A stretch of DNA of 64,000 nt from Flavobacterium lotistagni (GTDB taxonomy: Bacteria > Bacteroidota > Bacteroidia > Flavobacteriales > Flavobacteriaceae), in NCBI RefSeq assembly GCF_011392125.1, contig NZ_JAAJBU010000004.1, positions 186,001 to 250,000 on the forward strand, read 5' to 3'. The notes under the pieces were generated by a model. It ran no database searches. It saw only the letters and a list, made by a program, of their open reading frames with translations, and was not told the DNA's origin. The position numbers were made by a program, and so were the translations under genes. This document shows, piece after piece, positions 27,530-35,291 of this stretch (position 1 is the stretch's first letter; each line of letters starts with the position of its first letter).

Positions 27530-28135
27530 TTAAAACAAAAACTTAACACCTACTTGCAAATTGCCCAACATACGGTCTGATACAGAGTTAAGTGGGTTTG
27601 CGTTCAACTCGAATTTTGTAGTTTTGTCACCAGTGTCCGGTGTTATAGTTGAGCTTGTAGCATTGAAAATCGTGAACGAAGTTTCAATAGTCATCCATTT
27701 GTTAAGCACATAGTCAAAACCTGGAGAAAGCTCTAAACCTACTGACATGGTTTTTGAATCAGAAATATCTTCTTTTCCAGACATGATTGGCAAAGCTGCC
27801 TGACCATACATAAAGAAATTTCCTTTGATATTCCAGTATTTTCTAACCAAAGGTTTTACTACAAAAGTATTGCTATCTTCTGTCGTAACGCCAGCAGCAT
27901 TATCTGTTTTAGAACTGATGGTTCCAATACCGATACCGGCGGTTACCGATGGTGCAAAGAAATAACCCACGATTGGTAAAACCATAGTCGACGATGATTT
28001 AGCATCACCGGTTTTAGTCGAACTGTTTGAAATTTGTCCGGCTACCCACCATGTTCCTTCTAATCCTTGTTTTTCCTGAGCCTGAGTAGTAAAGCTTAAT
28101 AGAGCAGCTGCGGCAATAAAAAAAAGTCTTTTCAT
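27530..28135 (-). CDS. Outer membrane beta-barrel protein (about 200 residues)
   Basis: The 201-residue product has a signal peptide (LFFIAAAALLSFTTQA/Q) and a barrel of eight or so amphipathic strands, ending GNLQVGVKFLF with the terminal phenylalanine expected by the Bam machinery. Strands such as VKPLVRKYWNIKGNFFMYGQAAL resemble the OmpW/PorT-like small barrels of Bacteroidota. Ligand or role unknown. A -7 promoter box lies about 44 bp upstream. Confidence 0.85.
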   Translation of the reverse strand: MKRLFFIAAAALLSFTTQAQEKQGLEGTWWVAGQISNSSTKTGDAKSSSTMVLPIVGYFFAPSVTAGIGIGTISSKTDNAAGVTTEDSNTFVVKPLVRKYWNIKGNFFMYGQAALPIMSGKEDISDSKTMSVGLELSPGFDYVLNKWMTIETSFTIFNATSSTITPDTGDKTTKFELNANPLNSVSDRMLGNLQVGVKFLF

Positions 28136-28178
28136 TTGTTTTTAGTTTTTAAATTAATGTTGTTTAAAATTTATATGA

Positions 28179-28186
28179 CAAATGTA
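28179..28186 (-). promoter_or_regulatory. Probable -7 box of the small outer membrane barrel gene
   Basis: TACATTTG on the minus strand matches TAnnTTTG, 43 bp upstream of the start codon. Confidence 0.5.
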
Positions 28187-28290
28187 TCGCGCTAGTTTTG
28201 CTTAAAAACTGACTTAAATCATAGTCTGGACACTTTTTTTTATTTCTTTAAATGCAATCGCAACCTGTTTTATCCAACCAACAATTCTAT

Positions 28291-28298
28291 TACCTTTG
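28291..28298 (+). promoter_or_regulatory. Probable smpB -7 box, implying a near-leaderless transcript
   Basis: TACCTTTG matches TAnnTTTG and ends only 5 bp before the smpB ATG, so transcription would begin at or very near the start codon. Confidence 0.5.
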
Positions 28299-28303
28299 CG
28301 CTT

Positions 28304-28762
28304 ATGATTAAACTGGTCAACATTCTTAATAAGCGGGCGCGTTTCGACTACGAAATCCTGGAAACCTACACTGCCGGCATCGTACTAACCGGAACCGAGA
28401 TTAAATCAATTCGGCTCGGAAAGGCCAATATCACCGAGAGTTTTTGCGAATTTAGCAACGGGGAACTGTTCGCCATTAATACTTATATAGAAGAATACGC
28501 TTTCGGCAATCAGTTCAACCACAAAGCCCGAAGCGAACGCAAATTGCTATTGAACAAGCGCGAACTCAAATCATTATTCAAAAATGTACAAGTAAAAGGT
28601 TTGACGATTATTCCGCTGAAATTACACACCAACGAAAAAGGTTTAGCCAAACTAGATATTGGTTTGTGCCGAGGAAAGAAAACCTACGACAAACGCGAAT
28701 CGCTTAAAGCACAAGACACCAAGCGCGATTTAGACAGAATCAAGAAAGCCTACAACAATTAA
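28304..28762 (+). CDS. smpB: SsrA-binding protein
   Basis: A 152-residue SmpB, the protein partner of tmRNA in rescue of stalled ribosomes. Diagnostic blocks: NKRARFDYEILETYTAGIVL, GTEIKSIRLGKANI, and the C-terminal basic tail KKTYDKRESLKAQDTKRDL that forms a helix in the decoding centre. Length and start are standard. The XRE-type regulator gene begins 6 bp after its stop, so they share a transcript. The tmRNA gene itself is not in this window. Confidence 0.97.
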   Translation: MIKLVNILNKRARFDYEILETYTAGIVLTGTEIKSIRLGKANITESFCEFSNGELFAINTYIEEYAFGNQFNHKARSERKLLLNKRELKSLFKNVQVKGLTIIPLKLHTNEKGLAKLDIGLCRGKKTYDKRESLKAQDTKRDLDRIKKAYNN

Positions 28763-28768
28763 TTACTG

Positions 28769-29140
28769 ATGGAAAGCGTTGCGGCATGGCTCAAAAAAGG
28801 TAGGGAAAGTAAAGGTTTGAAAACCCGAGCAGTTTCCTCGATGCTCAAAATTGACCAAGCGTTAATCAGCAAGTTCGAAAACGGACAACGTCGCCCGACC
28901 AAAAATCAAATAACGCAACTCGCTCAGTTGTTTGATATCAACATAGAATCGCTGACGATTTTGTGGATTAAAGAAAAATTACTGACTGAAATTCAAGACG
29001 AACCTTTAGGGATTAAAGCTTTTGAAGCAGCTGCAGAACAACTCAACCTAATTAAACCTAAAGACAATGCCGCGATTGAAGCGCTTTTTGAAGAAATGAA
29101 TGTGCTTAAAACTAAAATGGAGGCGCTGAGAAAACCTTAA
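28769..29140 (+). CDS. XRE-family helix-turn-helix regulator
   Basis: A 123-residue protein whose N-terminal 65 residues form a Cro/C1-type HTH: AAWLKKGRESKGLKTRAVSS, then MLKIDQALISKFENGQRRPT as the turn and recognition helix. The rest is a helical segment with FEAAAEQLNLI and a coiled end, probably for dimerisation. Regulated genes are unknown; autoregulation or control of neighbours cannot be judged. Being 6 bp behind smpB makes it part of the smpB operon. Such HTH proteins often accompany restriction-modification genes, but none is present here. Confidence 0.85.
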   Translation: MESVAAWLKKGRESKGLKTRAVSSMLKIDQALISKFENGQRRPTKNQITQLAQLFDINIESLTILWIKEKLLTEIQDEPLGIKAFEAAAEQLNLIKPKDNAAIEALFEEMNVLKTKMEALRKP

Positions 29141-29782
29141 TTAATTTTTATTTTCCAACAAAGGCACAAACCTAAATTCTCCGAGTTCGTGTTTTTCGAA
29201 TTGGGTCTCGTTTTTTCTAATAAGTAAAGTCATGATTTGGTGTTGCTCACCCAACGGAATCACGAGTCTGCCTCCTATTTTGAGCTGCGCCATCAGCGGT
29301 TTCGGAATTATAGGCGCGCCGGCAGTTACGATGATGCTGTCAAACGGCGCATGATTTGGCAAACCTTTATAACCGTCACCAAACGACAAATGCTTGGGGC
29401 GAATGCCTAATTTAGGAAGCAATATAGAAGTTTGTTTAAAGAGTTCGTTTTGTCTTTCGACACTATAAACCTTTGCGCCCATTATACAAAGCACAGCCGT
29501 TTGATAACCCGAACCGGTTCCGATTTCAAGGATTTTCTGGTCTTTTTTTACTTCAAGTAGTTGCGATTGAAAAGCCACAGTATAAGGCTGCGAAATGGTT
29601 TGGCCCGCACCAATTGGGAAAGCTTTGTCTTGATAAGCGTAATCTTCAAAACTCGAATTCAGAAATAAATGCCTCGGGATTTTCTTGATGGCTTCGAGTA
29701 CGTTTTTGTCGGTGATGCCTTTTTCTTTGAGCTGCGCCACTAGTTGGTTCCTGAGGCCTTGGTGTTTCGGGGTATCTTTCAA
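29141..29782 (-). CDS. pcm: Protein-L-isoaspartate O-methyltransferase
   Basis: A 213-residue SAM-dependent methyltransferase that starts repair of isoaspartyl damage in proteins. It has IPRHLFLNSSFEDYAYQDKA, the PIGAGQTISQPYTVA block near residue 70, and the SAM motif I ILEIGTGSGYQTAVL. The start is taken as TTG at 29780-29782 (encoding MKDTPKHQGLRNQLV), which matches where the family begins. The frame stays open upstream to 29947, but that part has no family match and passes through a TTGAATGTTGAA microrepeat. Confidence 0.9.
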   Translation of the reverse strand: MKDTPKHQGLRNQLVAQLKEKGITDKNVLEAIKKIPRHLFLNSSFEDYAYQDKAFPIGAGQTISQPYTVAFQSQLLEVKKDQKILEIGTGSGYQTAVLCIMGAKVYSVERQNELFKQTSILLPKLGIRPKHLSFGDGYKGLPNHAPFDSIIVTAGAPIIPKPLMAQLKIGGRLVIPLGEQHQIMTLLIRKNETQFEKHELGEFRFVPLLENKN

Positions 29783-29821
29783 AACAGGGGAATTTTTTGG
29801 TAAAAATAACAAAGTAAATCC

Positions 29822-29860
29822 TATTTTGAATGTTGAATGTTGAATTTTGAATGAGTCATC
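29822..29860. repeat. TTGAATGTTGAATTTTGAAT microrepeat upstream of pcm
   Basis: A run of degenerate TTTTGAATG/TTGAA units in the divergent gap between pcm and the Gfo/Idh gene. The 228-bp gap also holds a partial hairpin repeat at 29974-29990. Confidence 0.5.
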
Positions 29861-29973
29861 CCTCAATCGATTTTCATTCCATAGTATAGTTGAATAACTA
29901 ACCGGATTTGTTGAGAACCTTAGCCGCAAATTGATTGTACGAAGCAAATTAATTCCTATTTTTGTTCACTCGC

Positions 29974-29990
29974 GGCCTAGCCCGAATTGA
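29974..29990 (+). repeat. Fragment of the dispersed hairpin repeat
   Basis: GGCCTAGCCCGAATTGA matches only the 5' end (CCTAGCCCGGATTGA) of the dispersed hairpin repeat; the hairpin and 3' half are absent. It lies 20 bp before the next ATG. Confidence 0.5.
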
Positions 29991-30010
29991 ATGAAATAAA
30001 AAATCCACTT

Positions 30011-30982
30011 ATGCTCAAAATTGGCGTTCTCGGTGCTGGCCATCTCGGGAAAATACATTTAAAACTACTCCAACAATCTGAAAAATACGAGCTCGTTGGT
30101 TTCTACGACGAAAATCTCGAAAACGGAAAAAAAATCGCTGAAGAATTTGGTTATAAACAATTCCAGACCATCGCTACTTTAATCCACGCTGTAGATGTAG
30201 TAGATATTGTTACTCCGACACTTTCACACTACAAATGCGCGCGAGTGGCGATCAAATCCGGAAAGCACGTTTTTATTGAAAAGCCGATATCCAACACTGT
30301 AGAAGAAGCCGAAGAAATCATCTCGCTTGCCAAAGAGTACAATGTAAAAGGCCAAGTCGGACATGTAGAACGATTCAATCCGGCCTTTATCGCTACCAAA
30401 AATATGATTGAAAATCCGATGTTCATCGAAACACACCGTTTGGCCGAATTCAATCCGCGCGGCACAGATGTTCCGGTAGTATTGGATTTAATGATTCATG
30501 ACATCGACGTGATTTTGAGCGTTGTAAAATCCAAAGTGAAAAGGATTAATGCCAGCGGAGTTTCGGTAATTTCAGATTCGCCCGATATCGCCAATGCCCG
30601 AATTGAGTTTGAAAACGGCTGCATCGCCAATCTGACTTCAAGCCGGATTTCGATGAAGAATATGCGCAAGTCGCGGTTCTTCCAAAAAGATGCGTACATA
30701 TCAGTAGATTTTCTTGATAAAGTGTGCGAAGTCGTGAAAATGAAAGACGCACCTGAAACGCCGGGCGATTTCGACATGATTTTACAAAATGCGGAAGGAG
30801 TCAAAAAGCAGATTTATTTCGCCAACCCGGAAGTACATCCGAACAACGCGATTCTCGATGAATTGGAGACTTTTGCCGATGCCATCAACCACAACACAAC
30901 GCCGATTGTTACTTTAGAACAAGGTACAGAAGCACTTCGCGTCGCCTACCAAATTATTGGTTGCTTTGAGCCGGGTGCCTAA
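30011..30982 (+). CDS. Gfo/Idh/MocA family oxidoreductase
   Basis: A 323-residue NAD(P)-dependent oxidoreductase. The Rossmann loop is KIGVLGAGHLGKIHLK at the N terminus, the EKP motif appears as VFIEKPISNTVEEAEEI near residue 95, and the catalytic-domain histidine region is PVVLDLMIHDIDVILS near 165. Substrates of this family are sugars, inositol and related compounds; here none can be named. The ATG at 30011 is used, because an upstream TTG at 29987 would add eight residues overlapping a repeat fragment. It heads a plus-strand gene series running to 37.6 kb. Confidence 0.9.
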   Translation: MLKIGVLGAGHLGKIHLKLLQQSEKYELVGFYDENLENGKKIAEEFGYKQFQTIATLIHAVDVVDIVTPTLSHYKCARVAIKSGKHVFIEKPISNTVEEAEEIISLAKEYNVKGQVGHVERFNPAFIATKNMIENPMFIETHRLAEFNPRGTDVPVVLDLMIHDIDVILSVVKSKVKRINASGVSVISDSPDIANARIEFENGCIANLTSSRISMKNMRKSRFFQKDAYISVDFLDKVCEVVKMKDAPETPGDFDMILQNAEGVKKQIYFANPEVHPNNAILDELETFADAINHNTTPIVTLEQGTEALRVAYQIIGCFEPGA

Positions 30983-31010
30983 AATTCAGAACAAACTAAA
31001 AACAGTATAT

Positions 31011-31904
31011 ATGAAAAATATCGCCGTAATCGGAGCCGGAACCATGGGTAACGGTATTGCCCACACTTTCGCCCAAAGCGGATTCACCGTAAAACTAATA
31101 GACGTTTCTGAAAAATCACTCGATAAAGGCATGGCCACTATTGCCGCAAACCTCGACAGAATGGTTGCTAAAGGCACCATTACCGAAGCCGACAAACTTA
31201 AAACCATCGGCAACATCATCACCTACACGGATATTAAAGACGGCGTGGTTGGTGTAGATTTGGTCGTAGAAGCTGCCACCGAGAATGTAGAACTTAAGCT
31301 CAATATTTTCAAGCAACTCAATGACTATTGTTCGCACAGCACGATATTGGCTACCAATACTTCATCGATTTCGATTACCCAAATCGGCGCAGTGGTATCG
31401 CATCCGGAGCGTGTCATCGGAATGCACTTTATGAATCCGGTGCCGATTATGAAACTTGTAGAGATTATTCGCGGTTATAATACTTCTGATGCCGTTACTA
31501 AAACCATCATGGATTTGTCAGTTACCTTAGGAAAGGTTCCGGTGGAAGTGAATGATTATCCGGGCTTTGTTGCGAATCGAATTTTAATGCCGATGATTAA
31601 CGAATCCATCGAGACTTTGTATAATGGTGTGGCCGGGGTTTATGAGATTGATACCGTAATGAAACTCGGAATGGCACATCCGATGGGGCCATTGCAATTG
31701 GCTGACTTTATCGGCTTAGATGTTTGCCTCGCTATTCTTCACGTAATGTACGACGGCTTTAAAAACCCTAAATACGCTCCTTGCCCATTACTGGTCAATA
31801 TGGTTCGCGCCGGAAAACTGGGCGTTAAGTCTGGCGAAGGTTTTTATGATTATAGCGAAAGTAAAAAGGCCGAGAAAGTGGCGAAAATGTTCACTAAAAA
31901 CTAA
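31011..31904 (+). CDS. 3-hydroxyacyl-CoA (3-hydroxybutyryl-CoA) dehydrogenase
   Basis: A 297-residue single-function dehydrogenase: NAD-binding loop IAVIGAGTMGNGIAHTFA, catalytic histidine in IGMHFMNPVPIMKLVEII near residue 138, and the C-terminal domain with LGMAHPMGPLQLADFIGLD. Length is that of Hbd/PaaH enzymes acting on short-chain 3-hydroxyacyl-CoA. It reduces acetoacetyl-CoA or oxidises hydroxybutyryl-CoA in fatty or amino acid breakdown. The ATG at 31011 gives the normal N terminus. Together with IcmF and the acyl-CoA carboxylase it points to active branched-chain acyl-CoA metabolism. Confidence 0.93.
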   Translation: MKNIAVIGAGTMGNGIAHTFAQSGFTVKLIDVSEKSLDKGMATIAANLDRMVAKGTITEADKLKTIGNIITYTDIKDGVVGVDLVVEAATENVELKLNIFKQLNDYCSHSTILATNTSSISITQIGAVVSHPERVIGMHFMNPVPIMKLVEIIRGYNTSDAVTKTIMDLSVTLGKVPVEVNDYPGFVANRILMPMINESIETLYNGVAGVYEIDTVMKLGMAHPMGPLQLADFIGLDVCLAILHVMYDGFKNPKYAPCPLLVNMVRAGKLGVKSGEGFYDYSESKKAEKVAKMFTKN

Positions 31905-31914
31905 TATTTAAAGA

Positions 31915-33129
31915 TTGGCGACCATAGTTCCTTTCCAAGCTGTAAGACCAACTCGCGATAAAGTTTGTCTGGTTACCTGCCGTTCCTACGACGAATACGT
32001 GAATGCGGAATTGGCTGCTCAGCTTGATTTCAACCCATTGTCTTTTTTGCACGTGATTCGTCCGGCTTTTGTAAACCAACAGTCTATTGCTTACGAGAAA
32101 CGTTATCGTCAAGTGCATCAGAAATACCAAGATTTCAAAAACGAAATCATTTTGGTCAAAGATGACAAACCGGCCGTTTATATTCACAAGATTAAAACAA
32201 AAACCGAATCTTTTGCAGGCATTATTGTGGGTACTTCTCTAGAGGAATATCGTCAAAATATCATTCGCAAACACGAAGATACCATTGCATTTCGCGTTCG
32301 GCTGCTCAAGGAATACATGAAATATTCGGAGTTCAACACAGAGCCGGTGTTGATGACTTATCCCGACAATAAAACTATCGAGAATTGGATTTTTAATTGC
32401 ACACAGAAACTCGCCGATTTCGAATTTTCGACCACCAAAAAAGAAACGCATTACCTCTGGAAGATCGAGGATCAACTGGAAATTAATTGGTTGCAAAATA
32501 TCTTCAAAAAAACTGATTATCTGTATATTGCCGATGGCCATCATCGTTGTGAAGCTGCTAAATTGCTAGCCGATGAAAATGACAACCCAAACAACAAAGC
32601 CAAGGATTATTTGTTGAGTTATTTGATTTCGGAACACAACATCAAAATTTACGAATTCAACCGACTCGTTAAAGACTTGAACGGTCTTTCGCGCGAAGCC
32701 TTCATTAAAAAACTGGCCGAAGATTTTATCGTAAAAAGCCATAGTGAACAGCCTTTCAAACCAACGCATAAACACGAATTTGGGATGTATCTCAACCATT
32801 GTTTCTACAGCTTGACCCTGCGAGACGAACGATTCGGTTCTGTATTGGAAGCTCTTGATACTCAAATTCTGTACGACAAGATTTTGCATCCTATTTTGGG
32901 AATTTCTGATTTGAGAAACGATGAACGCATTGAATATGCCTCCGGAAAGAACTCGGTTTTAGATTTAAAGCAACGAATAGATGATGAAGAGTTTGAGGTA
33001 GGCTTTGTTCTTTATCCGTCGGATATTGAGGAAATCAAAGCTTTGGCCGACAACGATTTGATCATGCCTCCAAAAAGCACTTACATCGAGCCGAAGTTCA
33101 GAAGCGGTTTGGTGATATACGAATTGTAG
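31915..33129 (+). CDS. DUF1015 family protein, TTG start
   Basis: A 404-residue cytoplasmic protein of the DUF1015 family, with the characteristic IVPFQAVRPTRDKV at the start, IADGHHRCEAA near residue 200 and a C-terminal part with YASG and IMPPKSTYIEPKFRSGL. The family's function is not established; the DGHHR motif looks like an active site. The only start consistent with the family is TTG at 31915, 10 bp after the previous stop. It is followed 11 bp later by yggS, so it is inside an operon. Confidence 0.9.
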   Translation: MATIVPFQAVRPTRDKVCLVTCRSYDEYVNAELAAQLDFNPLSFLHVIRPAFVNQQSIAYEKRYRQVHQKYQDFKNEIILVKDDKPAVYIHKIKTKTESFAGIIVGTSLEEYRQNIIRKHEDTIAFRVRLLKEYMKYSEFNTEPVLMTYPDNKTIENWIFNCTQKLADFEFSTTKKETHYLWKIEDQLEINWLQNIFKKTDYLYIADGHHRCEAAKLLADENDNPNNKAKDYLLSYLISEHNIKIYEFNRLVKDLNGLSREAFIKKLAEDFIVKSHSEQPFKPTHKHEFGMYLNHCFYSLTLRDERFGSVLEALDTQILYDKILHPILGISDLRNDERIEYASGKNSVLDLKQRIDDEEFEVGFVLYPSDIEEIKALADNDLIMPPKSTYIEPKFRSGLVIYEL

Positions 33130-33140
33130 CGAAAGAAAAA

Positions 33141-33800
33141 ATGTCGATAGCAAAAAACCTGATACAAATCAAAGAATCTTTGCCGACTGCGGTTACTTTG
33201 GTCGCGGTTTCTAAAACCAAACCCATAGCCGATTTAATGCAAGCTTACCAGGCTGGCCAACGAGTTTTCGGCGAGAACAAAATTCAGGAAATGACAGAGA
33301 AATACGAGCAAATGCCCAAAGACATCCAATGGCATATGATTGGGCATGTTCAAACCAATAAAGTCAAGTTCATGGCGCCTTATGTTTCGTTGGTTCACGG
33401 TGTCGATAGTTTAAAGCTACTCGAAGAAATTAACAAACAAGCATTGAAAAATAACCGTGTAATCGATTGTTTGCTGCAAGTACATATCGCCGAAGAAGAA
33501 ACCAAATTCGGATTGAACGAAGAAGAACTCGATGAGTTGTTAAATTCAGCAACGTTCATGAATCTCAAAAACATCAAAATTACCGGACTCATGGGCATGG
33601 CAACTTTTACGGATAACCCAATGCAAATTCGAAAAGAATTCCAGCACTTAAAATCCATCTTCGACAAACACCAAAAACCAGCAACCCACAACCCACAACT
33701 GACAACCCTTTCCATGGGCATGTCCGGAGATTATCAAATAGCGATTGAATGTGGCAGTAACATGGTTCGCATCGGAAGTAGTATCTTCGGGCATCGCTAA
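33141..33800 (+). CDS. YggS/PROSC family pyridoxal-phosphate homeostasis protein
   Basis: A 219-residue alanine-racemase-like barrel. The PLP lysine lies in LVAVSKTKPIADL near residue 28; other family blocks are RVFGENKIQEM, WHMIGHVQTNKVKF and SMGMSGDYQIAIECGSNMVRIGSSIFG. YggS proteins bind PLP and keep vitamin B6 pools balanced; they are not racemases. The C-terminal third contains a run NPQLTTLSMGMSGD, as usual. The gene lies between the DUF1015 and exonuclease genes in the same operon. Confidence 0.94.
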   Translation: MSIAKNLIQIKESLPTAVTLVAVSKTKPIADLMQAYQAGQRVFGENKIQEMTEKYEQMPKDIQWHMIGHVQTNKVKFMAPYVSLVHGVDSLKLLEEINKQALKNNRVIDCLLQVHIAEEETKFGLNEEELDELLNSATFMNLKNIKITGLMGMATFTDNPMQIRKEFQHLKSIFDKHQKPATHNPQLTTLSMGMSGDYQIAIECGSNMVRIGSSIFGHR

Positions 33801-33830
33801 TTTAACAACAACCGACAACTATCAACTGAA

Positions 33831-35192
33831 TTGTACGCAATACTTGACATAGAAACCACCGGCGGGCAATATAATGAAGAAGGCATTACCGAGATTGCCA
33901 TCTATCAGTTCGACGGTCATGAAGTTGTAGACCAATTCATCAGTTTAGTAAACCCTGAAATTCCAATCCAACCTTTTGTGGTGAAACTTACCGGTATCAA
34001 CAATGCGATGCTGCGGTCGGCACCGAAATTCTACGAGATTGCCAAACGAATTATTGAAATAACCGACGGCTGTATCATTGTAGCCCATAACGCTTCGTTT
34101 GATTTTAGAATCTTGCGCACCGAATTCAGGCGGCTCGGTTATGATTTTGAGCGACAAACCCTTTGCACTGTAGAATTGGCAAAAATTTTATTGCCAGAGC
34201 AAACTTCCCACAGTTTAGGCAAACTTGTGCGCGCTTTGGGCATTCCGATGGCCGACCGACACCGCGCTAGTGGTGATGCGATGGCAACGGTAAAGTTGTT
34301 CAAAATCCTGTTAGAAAAAGACGTGACCAAAACCATCGTCAAGAGCATGATTCAAACCGAATCGGTCAAGAAATTGGCACCCCGACTTAACGATATTGTT
34401 GAAAGTCTGCCCTCGAGAACCGGAGTCTATTATATCCATCGCGAAGACGGAACCATCATCTACATTGGCAAAAGCAAGAACATCAAAAAACGAATCAACC
34501 AGCATTTTACCGGAACCACCAACAAATGCAAGAAAATCCAGTTGGAAGTTTTTACCGTAACATACGAAGAAACCGGTTCAGAGCTTATTGCGCTACTCAA
34601 AGAAAGTCATGAAATTAAAGCCAATCAGCCTATTTACAACCGCTCGCAACGCCGCAGTATTTTTCAATGGGCGCTTTACGACGAACTAGACAGCAACGGT
34701 TACATCAACCTGAAACTGCAAAAAGCCGATGGCCGTCGACGAGAAATTACCTCGTTTACTAGCCTGCAAGAAGGCAAAAACACCTTGTTTCGAATTTCAG
34801 CGCAATACCAATTGTGTCAAAAGCTCAATGGCATTTACGATACGCAACAACATTGTTTTCAATATACAATTAAAGAATGTGATGGCGCGTGTATCGGCAA
34901 AATTGCTCCGGAAATTTACAACCAGCGCGTGCAGGAATTCATCGACACGTATCTTTTTGAAAACAAAACGCTCGTGCTGATCGACCGCGGCCGGAATATT
35001 AGCGAGCGTTCGGCAGTGCTCATTGAAAACGGTATTTACAAAGGATATGCGTTTTACGATTTGAATTACCAAATCCGCAACATCGATATACTGAAAAACA
35101 TTTTGGTTTCGATGCCCAGTAACCGTGACACGCGCAAGATTATTCAAAGCCAAATGCGCAAAAGTAAAAGTTTGAAACAATTGATTTTTTAG
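33831..35192 (+). CDS. DnaQ-like exonuclease fused to a GIY-YIG nuclease domain, TTG start
   Basis: The 453-residue protein has a DEDDh 3'-5' exonuclease domain at residues 1-165 (AILDIETTGGQYNE, VAHNASFDFRILRTEFRRLG and HRASGDAMATVKLF). A GIY-YIG domain follows at about 195-285, with RTGVYYIHREDGTIIYIGKS and a glutamate in the ELIALLKESHEIK helix, as in UvrC and Cho. The remainder resembles the UvrC/Cho linker. The combination suggests a repair enzyme able to incise and trim DNA, like the DnaQ-UvrC-type proteins annotated in other Bacteroidota. TTG at 33831 lies exactly at the expected family start (MYAILDIE). Confidence 0.9.
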   Translation: MYAILDIETTGGQYNEEGITEIAIYQFDGHEVVDQFISLVNPEIPIQPFVVKLTGINNAMLRSAPKFYEIAKRIIEITDGCIIVAHNASFDFRILRTEFRRLGYDFERQTLCTVELAKILLPEQTSHSLGKLVRALGIPMADRHRASGDAMATVKLFKILLEKDVTKTIVKSMIQTESVKKLAPRLNDIVESLPSRTGVYYIHREDGTIIYIGKSKNIKKRINQHFTGTTNKCKKIQLEVFTVTYEETGSELIALLKESHEIKANQPIYNRSQRRSIFQWALYDELDSNGYINLKLQKADGRRREITSFTSLQEGKNTLFRISAQYQLCQKLNGIYDTQQHCFQYTIKECDGACIGKIAPEIYNQRVQEFIDTYLFENKTLVLIDRGRNISERSAVLIENGIYKGYAFYDLNYQIRNIDILKNILVSMPSNRDTRKIIQSQMRKSKSLKQLIF

Positions 35193-35276
35193 CAGCTTTT
35201 TTCCGCTTTTCATTTTATCTTTGTCCGCGAACCCCGCGAACAAAGGATGCCATTACAATCGGGGCTATGGCTATCG
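35192..35276 (-). repeat. Dispersed hairpin repeat overlapping the apparent miaA start
   Basis: Read on the minus strand: GATAGCCATAGCCCCGATTG, AATGGCATCC, an apical hairpin around GTTCGCGGGGTTCGCGGAC, AAAGATAAAATG, and AAAGCGGAAAAAAGCTGCT. It starts at the exonuclease stop codon. The plus-strand ATG at 35247 is the complement of the conserved GGCATCC core. Confidence 0.85.
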
Positions 35277-35291
35277 AATTTTCAAGAACCA

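Noticed and set aside
29783-29947. N-terminal extension of pcm
   Set aside because: It is encoded by a microrepeat (TTGAATGTTGAA) and precedes the normal family start.
35247-35291. ATG start of miaA at 35247
   Set aside because: It lies in a dispersed repeat and adds residues unlike MiaA; the TTG at 35292 is preferred.
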